A stretch of DNA of 64,000 nucleotides from Mesostigma viride (taxonomy: Eukaryota > Streptophyta > Mesostigmatophyceae > Mesostigmatales > Mesostigmataceae). Within the stretch, counting starts at the first letter, position 1; each line of letters opens with the position of its first letter. The notes below the pieces were generated by a model. That model saw only the letters and a list, made by a program, of their open reading frames with translations. It made no database searches and was not told where the DNA came from. Below, piece by piece: positions 57,220-64,000 of the stretch. The position numbers and the translations under genes are program-made. Location: assembly GCA_009746045.1 (NCBI GenBank), contig RPFO01000296.1:883739-947738 (forward strand), in the 5' to 3' direction.

Positions 57220-58515
57220 TCAAATGCCCACCTGTCTTGTCAACCGCCGTAGCGCCGCCCACCCGTGCCAGCCCTCGCTCCCTGGCGCCGCCCACACCTC
57301 CCGCCGCCGCCTCCCTGCCAGGCGTCCGGACCGCATGGCCCGCGTTAATCCCGCTGCCGCCTTCCCTACGCTCCTTCCCGCCCACTGTTCCACTCCCCAC
57401 CCCCCACCCCCACCGCTTCCCAACCCCGCCCCGCCCCACCAGTCATCCTCCTCTACTTGAACCGGCTCATCTGTTCGCCGTCCCCGCGCACCCCTCGCCC
57501 CATCGTTGCCAGGCAGCCCCCCCCGCGCCCCCTCCCTCGCGGCACCGCCCAGTGATCCTGGTGGGGTGCTCGCAGCATCCCTCCGTCGGGACGCACTGGC
57601 GGCACTAGTACGACTGCCACTGCCGCTACTGCTGCTGCTGCTACCGCTGGTGCTAATATTACTACTGCCCTGTGGGCGCTGCTGCCGGCTGGAAGCTGAA
57701 TGGGACACGCCGGGGGCCTGGGTACTGCTGGCGTTGCCCTGGCGAGCAGTCCTGCTATTGCTTACAACGTTGTCCCCTTGAACCCCGTCGCCACTTCCGC
57801 CACTGCCTGCACGGTCACCGGTGGCCATGGACCAAAAATCGTCGCTCTCTTGTCCATCCTCTCGTCGTCTCCGGGAGGGCACAAGGGACCCTGTGGTTCT
57901 TGCGACCCCTGCGCCTGCGCCGCCGATCCCTAGTCCTGTCGCTCCTGTGCTTAGCAATGAGCCTGTTGCACCCAGTCCCGACCCTCTCGTGGTTGATGAC
58001 GTTTGGGATAGCAGCGAGCCTGTCGTTTTACCCGCGGCCCCGCCCGAGACATCGGCATCATCACCACCATCATCAACGTCACTGCCTTCACCCGTCACAT
58101 GGCTGCTGTCATCCGAACCATCCTCCTCCTCCGACCCACTCATACCATCCCCAATGTCGTTGGCTTTATCGATCGGGAGGGGCTCTTCCACAAAGTTGCG
58201 GCGGCTGGTAGTCAGCTCGCCTTCGTCCTCGAGGGGGAGCCCCCCCTGAGGGTAGGGAGGAAACCAACCAACCAACATAAGGGGGGGGGGGGAGGCAGAG
58301 ACACAAACACATACACAGAGAGAGAGAGAGGGAGGGGGGCAGGGGGGGGGGCAGCCGGCGGCGAGAGAGAGAAAGATACCAGTTTCGCATCAAAAAAAAA
58401 AAGGGGGGGGGATACTGATCAAGGGTTTGATGGCATTCCTGATTGGCAAAGACAGGAAAGGGTGCATGTCAAGTCAGTAGGCATAGATGGTCACAGAAAA
58501 AAAAAAAAAAAAACA

Positions 58516-58590
<75 letters not shown>

Positions 58591-61426
58591 GGCAATCCCA
58601 TGCGAGCGAGCGCATGTCTGATAGAGTTGCAATGCAGGAGCAGCCGGCGGCACAACTAGCGAATATCACCAAAACAGCAACTACCCCAGCATGCCCCGAG
58701 CCTCGCTGCTGCTACTCCTCCCCCCTCCTCCCTCCTCCTCCCCCTCCTCCCCCCTCCTCCCCTCCTCCCCCCTCCTCCCCCCTCCTCCACCCTCCTCCCC
58801 CTCCTCCACCCTCCTCCCCCCTCCTCCCCATTACCACTCACCAGTAATAGTAAGACTCACCAGAGAACCTTCGCCCTCCCCCTCGTCCTCGCCCTCGTTC
58901 CCCCCCTTGTCACCACCATGCACCGAGAGCGACCCAAGCATACTGCCACCGTCAAGCCCTGCCGAGGACCGCTCGTGTCCATGGCCTGCCGCTGACATGC
59001 GCTGCTCATGGGATGACACGTGCTGGTCGGGGGCCGAGAGTCGGTCACGAGCTGCCGCAGTGTCATGGACCGATGCTCCATGGTCGTGGGAGGATGCCGC
59101 ATGGTCGCGGGCGCGTGCCGGCCGTGGGCGCTGGGGATCCGACTTTACCAGGTGGCTGTGGGCGTCTAGGTGGCTGTGCCGCCACCGCTGCAGGAGAGAG
59201 GACACAGGTACGTGGGGACCATGCGGCCAGAAGTTGTACAAGTCAGTCGGTGGAGCTCCTTTATTTCATAGCTCAGCCCATTGGGCTCGTCTATTTCATG
59301 AGCTCAGTCCGTGGAGCTCGTTTTTTTCCTTCCAGGATAGCACAGAAGGGATAGGCGATCGCTGTACAGTGCATGGAATAGTACATACTGCCCGCTGTTA
59401 CAACCTAGTTTTATAAGAGAGTAGCGTGCTAATGTGCATATTCTGGTATATGACATGATTATTGCAACATCAAACGAAAGCGATGTACAGCAAGGATGTC
59501 GTGATAGACAATCCTGATCAACGATAGAGAAGGGGCGCGGCAGTAAGGATCAAGGAGACAACCAGCACAGGCCAGGCATTACTATATACTACAGTGACCA
59601 TTATATCAACGAGACAACCAGCACAGGCCAGGCATTACTATATACTACAGTGACCATTATATCAACGAGACAACCAGCACAGGCCAGGCATTACTATATA
59701 CTACAGTGACCATTATATCAACGAGACAACCAGCACAGGCCAGAAATCTGGAGAGTCCGCCAAGGATGGCCACAGAAAACGAGGTGTAGTCCATAGCAAG
59801 TGTGATGCGGTCCATGGAAAGTTTAGGACAAATCCATAGTAATCGTGATACAGTCCATAGACTCTACAGACTGTAGTCCATAGACTATGCAGACGGCAGC
59901 ACCTGGCTTGCATTCCTCGTCGCCTACTGGCCACACCACGCTGCATTCTTCGTCTCATACTGGCCTTACGATGCTGCATCTACCCATTCATCGAGGATTT
60001 ATGCCCATACCATACCATGTCATGCCATGCCATGCCATGCATATTGTCAGGATATGCCATGCCCCTACTTGCTTTCATTTGCCTCGCTGACATCTTATAC
60101 TAGCCGGGTGGTGTGGGCGCATGGTTTCAATCATGACTAGACTTGGGTGGCAACGCAGAAGCCGTTTCTGCCTGCGATGCAGCATGATCACGGTAGGATC
60201 ATCAATACCTTTGGGGGTGTTGTGGAACTCACACCTGACACACAGTTATGCCGGGCGGCTTGCGGTTGCATTTGCATAGCAGTATCAGAATAGCAAGGCA
60301 GCCATATGGGTAGTGAGCAGGGCAGCCACGTGGGTAACAAGCAGGGCGGTGATGCGGGTAGCAGAAGGTAGCAGGCTGGCAAGTCTAGCAACACAGTGAA
60401 CACGTTACACAACAGAGCACGGTGCCAACATGTCTGTGGCGCCAACGAGGCATGCAACGACCTGCAGTATGATATAATCATAACGAGGCATGCTTCGCAC
60501 CTCCACTGGTAGTCTGATAGAGCCATGCCACTACAATACTCAAGAGTAGTATATAGTGAGAGACAGCGGGTGGGTCCAGCAACACGGGACTCCAAAACAA
60601 ACAAACGAACAAAGAAACAAACAAGCAAACAAACAAACAAACGAAAAGGGAAATAAAAAAAGGGAATGAGACACTGAGAACTTACGGGGTCGACTTCGAC
60701 CCGGTCGTGGTGCACCTGGTGATAAAAATAGGGCAGCAGGTTGACGAGCACCAGCAGCGATCCCACCATCGCGGTCAGAGAGAGCAGGGGCTTCTTCTTG
60801 GGGTGGTACCCTGGCTGGGACAGTTCCCGGCGAATGGCATTCTGGAACCGGGGCAACGCCTGCGCGCCTTTCTCCCGCACAATTTGAACTTGCTTAGTCT
60901 CGGCCAAGCGGTGCGCGTAGCCCCTGGCGCGCAAGCCAGCGAGGCGTGCGATCGACTCTACTTGCCGCCAGCAGCGATCGATTGTGGGCCGCGCGCGGAG
61001 GTACACAGTGCTGCAGAAGGGTCGGGCCTTCTCTAACAGCGCGCCTGCGTGCTGTCGCCCTGTTTGGATGTAGGCAGACAAGGCCGCGATCAGCCGAGAG
61101 CACACTGGCTGTGCGCGCGTTAGCCACGCGTCCCTTACAGCACGGGCAACGACTCCAGGCAAGCCATCTGCATTAACCGCGCGATCGCCGATTTTTTTAG
61201 CATGGGCACTCGCAAAATGAAGTAATGTCGTCAGGAAGACGGCGACGGCGACGTATAACCTAGTAACAGCTTCTGGCGCATACGCGTTCCACTGCCCTCC
61301 AAAAGCGTCGGTTCGGCCCCTCTCGAAATCTTGGTCCCCGCGTGACTTGGAACTGTACAATGCATCTCTGGCTTCGGGGTCCCATTCATCCTCCAACGAG
61401 GGCACGTTATGCGTGCCAGGCCCCAT
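57220..61426 (-). CDS. two-TM membrane protein with Ser/Gly-rich tail, 3 exons
   Basis: Exons 60686-61426, 58861-59187 and 57220-58245 on the minus strand, all phase 0, 697 residues. The start is ATG 61426 (MGPGTHNVPSLEDEWDPEAR). A first hydrophobic helix lies near residue 55 (LYVAVAVFLTTLLHFA). An Arg/Ala-rich helical stretch of about 130 residues follows (AKKIGDRAV to YHPKKK), then a second TM helix near residue 220 (LTAMVGSLLVLVNLLPYFY). Exon 2 is His/Asp/Ala-rich (HDHGASVHDTAAARD) and acidic at its end. Exon 3 is acidic then Ser/Gly-rich, with EDDWWGG near the end. I do not recognise the family. Both introns contain simple repeats. The start lies 118 bp from that of the divergent bPH_2 gene, so a shared promoter is likely. 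The last part of exon 3 (after about 57400) could include unrecognised intron sequence. Confidence 0.6.
58503..58590. repeat. A-run and (CA)n microsatellite in TM-gene intron 2
   Basis: A 16-A run at about 58498-58513 followed by about 36 CA dinucleotides. Nearby are (AG)n at 58316-58332 and a TCC/CTCC-rich tract at 58715-58830, directly after the exon 2 donor in transcript sense. Confidence 0.92.
59550..59770 (-). repeat. 56-bp satellite array, dispersed repeat family copy 8
   Basis: Four occurrences of GAGACAACCAGCACAGGCCA at 59555, 59611, 59667 and 59723, with CATTACTATATACTACAGTG and ACCATTATATCAAC between them. The last unit passes into GGCCAGAAATCTGGAGAGTC, the complement of the dispersed-repeat core. 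This is the same arrangement as at 29 kb, with a 2-bp longer unit. It lies in intron 1 of the TM gene. Confidence 0.88.
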
Positions 61427-61544
61427 GACAAAGAGCGCGTGATTCAAATGAACGGTCAAAGTTCATTCAAGACAAGTCAGCCCTTGCAGTTGCATTCACG
61501 AGCTAACAATCTGTGTTACAAATAAAACCCGCCTCCCCGCGAAG
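61427..61544. promoter_or_regulatory. 118-bp bidirectional promoter candidate
   Basis: The entire space between the start codons of two divergent genes (TM protein to the left, bPH_2 protein to the right). Core promoter and both 5' UTRs must overlap here unless the first ATGs are misassigned. No motif is claimed. Confidence 0.5.
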
Positions 61545-64000
61545 ATGTTTCATTGTGTTGATCTCCTCCCCAAAAACATCGCGGCAAGCAGGTATTTTGC
61601 TGGGGTTGCCATGCCTCAATGGAGAATCGAAGAAGAAATCAATTTGTTCTGCCAAGTGCTCGCGTTTTTGGAAGTCACCGACGGTTTGCCACAAAGTTTG
61701 GAGTGGGGTAAGTACCGGGAACTAGCTAGTGCCGGCCTCACTCTTGATTATCTCAATTCTTTCCGTTCTTTGGGCGCAAGATACAAGGCTGAACAGTCAG
61801 GTACAAGAATTTGAGGACAATAATGTAGTTCTAGTTTTAGTAATCGCCACTTGGCATTCCCAGATGCCAGGCTGTGTGATGGCATGGCATGGCAGCTTGC
61901 ATGAGCTCTTGCATGTCGGCAGTCGGCACGTCGGCACCTGGCTTGGCGCCAGTATGGGACGCGATGAGCGCACGGAATCTTCCCCGCGAAGGCGCGAACC
62001 CGCCACTCACAAGGAGACACGCGACGTAAGGAGGGTACGGAGCGTATACGTCACATGTAGGTAAACTGCATATCGCGAAGAGACAAGATACCCTTAACGC
62101 TTGGCAGGACAAGGACTTTGGCTATGCCGGTCGGGCTTTGGATCGGCTTCTAACACATCAAACCAAGCTTCCGTGTATGCTTTAGAATTGTTCGTGACGT
62201 GGCTATCTGATTATTCTCCGACCCCATCGGCTCTTTACACCCTCGCAAGGATGGCGTACAAGGCGAACGCCAGATCATATCAGCAGATTTTGCCCAGCGA
62301 CAACTCCATAGCCCGGGAGGAGGTGCTGATTGAGCATGGCGTTTTCCACAAGAACTACATCCCATATAATTTTGTCATGACGGCCATAGGGTGTGTACTG
62401 TTCCCCCCTTTCGCCGTTTTTCTACCGTGCATGTGGAAATTTTTCCAAACAAGGTACGTCTAACTGGTCCAAGCGTGTTTTTCCCCAGACATGCCGGATT
62501 CCTTTCCTTGTGAAATATTCAAATCGCGTGGAACTCCGCAAGTTTTGATCGTCTTGAAATCGCTGCCGTCATCCACTCATGTCAAGTTTGCCACATGCGA
62601 CTAGGTCTTCCGCCTAAATGTTTTGTTGGTTAGACGTTTGACAGTGGCCCGTAGCTAACGCAACTTGATTGCGATGGAAAATCGCGATGGACCTCCAGGT
62701 TTGCGTCGCTGCGCCTCGAGCTCACGGACAAAAACCTGACGTACACCGAGGGCTACAACGCATGCTTCTGCTGCTGCTGGAATCAAGACGAGCGCATCGT
62801 GCCCCTTGAAAAGATCACCGACGTCACCTGGCGCCAGACCTGGCTGCAGCGGCTGTATGACATCTCGTCCCTGAACGTCAGGACCGCTTCAGGTGCCTGA
62901 AGCCTGTCATGTCCGCTTTTAAAAGCCTTTTCTTTTCATGTGAAAACACCAAACTTGACCCTGGCTGGGCAACTAGCCTACTTGGATTATAGGTTTTGTA
63001 ATTATGCTGGAGGTGCTGTTTTAGGCTGTACAAGTGACTGCTTTAGTCAGCAATGAAGGTGTTGGATAACAAAATTCAAGTCAGATGGGGAATGTTCGGG
63101 TAAATTGAAGTCAGTATGAAGACACTTGTACACGGGTTTGGTCTTCTTTTCCTGGTTTCGGGCGGGTGGGGGGCTGTGGACTGTCCCGAAATCGTTCAGC
63201 AAAGGTGATCTTCGCGTCCGCTCTTCGCTTTGTCCGCTTTATGTTGGTCCATCGCTTTCTTGTCTCAGCCCACCCCTCTGCTTCGTATCGGACCATCATT
63301 GGCCGGACTCTCTGTGTGACCCCTTGTCATGTCTATTTTTGGTGCAGGCGGCGGGCTGAGCTTCACCTGACTGTCTGCGCTGCACTCGCGTCTTTCGTAT
63401 CTGTCCTGTCCCAGCTGTTCTTTTCGCAGTCAGGCTGGGCGGGGCGGGGCGGGGCGGGGCGGGGCGGGGGGGGGGGCGGGGCGGGGCAGGGCGGGGCCGA
63501 GCTTTGCCTGACTTCCTTCCCTGCATTCCCTCGCTGTCCCGTCTTCCTGGTCATGTCTGTGTTTGCCGTGTGCGGTCTGCGCTCGGCGATACTGCCCTGG
63601 CCTCCCTTGCTTGACTTCCTGCCCTGTATTCCCTTGTGAATGATTATAACCGTGTCATGTGATAGTAGTACTATCACAGGCGGGCTGGGGTGTGCCTGAT
63701 TCCTTCCGCTCCCGTCCCTCGCCTCGCCCATCCCTTTGCCTCTTCTACCCTTTCGGTTTTCGCACCTACCCCTTGCTGTTCATGTCGCACCTACCTCTTG
63801 CTTCACCCATCCTTGCCGCATCCACGGGGCCGCATCTGTTCACCCATCCTTGCCGCATCCACGGGGCCGCATCTGTTCACCCATCCTTGCCGCATCTACG
63901 GGGCCGCATCTGTTCACCCATCCTTGCCGCATCTACCCTTTGGGGCACCTGTTATTATTCTTGTCGCAGGCGGGCTGGGTTCGGCGGAGAGTGCGGGGCG
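61545..64000 (+). CDS. membrane protein with bacterial-type PH domain (bPH_2), 3' end off the window
   Basis: Proposed exons 61545-61707, 62108-62453, 62699-62892 and 63970 to the edge, joined in phases 1, 2, 1. The best-supported part is exons 2-3. REEVLIEHGVFHKNYIPYN leads into a hydrophobic hairpin (FVMTAIGCVLFPPFAVFLP). Exon 3 then has LRLELTDKNLTYTEG, ERIVPLEKITDVTWRQTWLQ and RLYDISSLNVRTAS, the pattern of the YdbS-like bPH_2 domain (TDRRL, IPLxxIxDV, VRTAGG). Exon 4 restores the expected glycine after TAS (GGLGSAESAG). The first exon (MPQWRIEEEINLFCQVLAFL) is less certain, as is ATG 61545 versus 61609. If exon 3 is not spliced, it meets a stop at 62898. The role is unknown; in bacteria the domain is found in membrane proteins. 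Confidence 0.65.
63430..63500. repeat. (GGGGC)n tract in bPH_2 gene intron 3
   Basis: About 65 bp of GGGGC pentamers with one long G run, following a CAGTCAGGCTGGGC block that resembles the exon 4 acceptor. Confidence 0.85.
63810..63940. repeat. 39-bp tandem repeat before bPH_2 exon 4
   Basis: Four units containing TTCACCCATCCTTGCCGCAT and CCACGGGGCCGCATCTG (variant CTACGG). Pyrimidine-rich, ending 30 bp before the proposed acceptor at 63969, and could serve as an extended polypyrimidine tract. Confidence 0.88.

Overview
The window is nuclear DNA from a eukaryote, most likely a GC-rich, intron-bearing green alga (prasinophyte/chlorophyte-like). The evidence is GT-AG introns in phase-consistent models, families shared with plants and animals (a WDR7/Rabconnectin-3beta WD40 protein, a syntaxin-6-type SNARE, a plant-type LysM protein, a type II thiolase, BAH and bPH_2 domain proteins), non-LTR and Penelope-like reverse transcriptases, and very heavy minisatellite content. 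The lineage is inferred from style and gene families, not from a marker gene.

Layout: 1-14419 (minus) holds nine exons of a WDR7-like gene that runs off the left edge. Its introns are packed with tandem repeats, including a 2-kb array of 25-26 bp units and a GGGT array. A syntaxin-6-like SNARE starts divergently at 15252 (plus). 16.0-21.9 kb is intergenic, with a Penelope-like RT ORF, dispersed repeats and a decayed LINE fragment. 21945-25609 (minus) is a LysM protein gene, divergent from a six-exon acetyl-CoA acetyltransferase (thiolase) at 27143-33608 (plus). 34308-36055 is an element bounded by TTAA and roughly 40-bp inverted repeats. 38.0-43.1 kb is a nearly complete but frameshifted LINE. 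43587-47527 (plus) is a BAH-like gene with a 1.8-kb GGGT array in its first intron. 47985-50325 is a 185-bp satellite with higher-order structure, ending in a (GGGA)n block. 52.1-54.4 kb carries two remnants of LINE ORF1 on the minus strand. 55035-56288 (minus) is a small coiled-coil gene, 57220-61426 (minus) a two-TM protein, and 61545 to the right edge (plus) a membrane bPH_2-domain protein whose start lies 118 bp from the start of the TM gene.

The main result is architectural. In at least four unrelated genes, sequence straddling exon-intron junctions (the last or first 20-60 bp of an exon plus its splice site) is repeated one to four times, in degenerate form, inside the adjacent intron. 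Several copies keep the AG acceptor or GT donor and still resemble the coding sequence. I know of no standard feature type that covers this. It suggests introns here grow by repeated local duplication across splice junctions.

Gene logic: WDR7 (V-ATPase assembly) and syntaxin-6 (TGN/endosome fusion) form a divergent trafficking-related pair. Several conserved genes show single-base frame breaks, mostly at G/C homopolymers, which more probably reflect sequencing or assembly indels than real pseudogenes.
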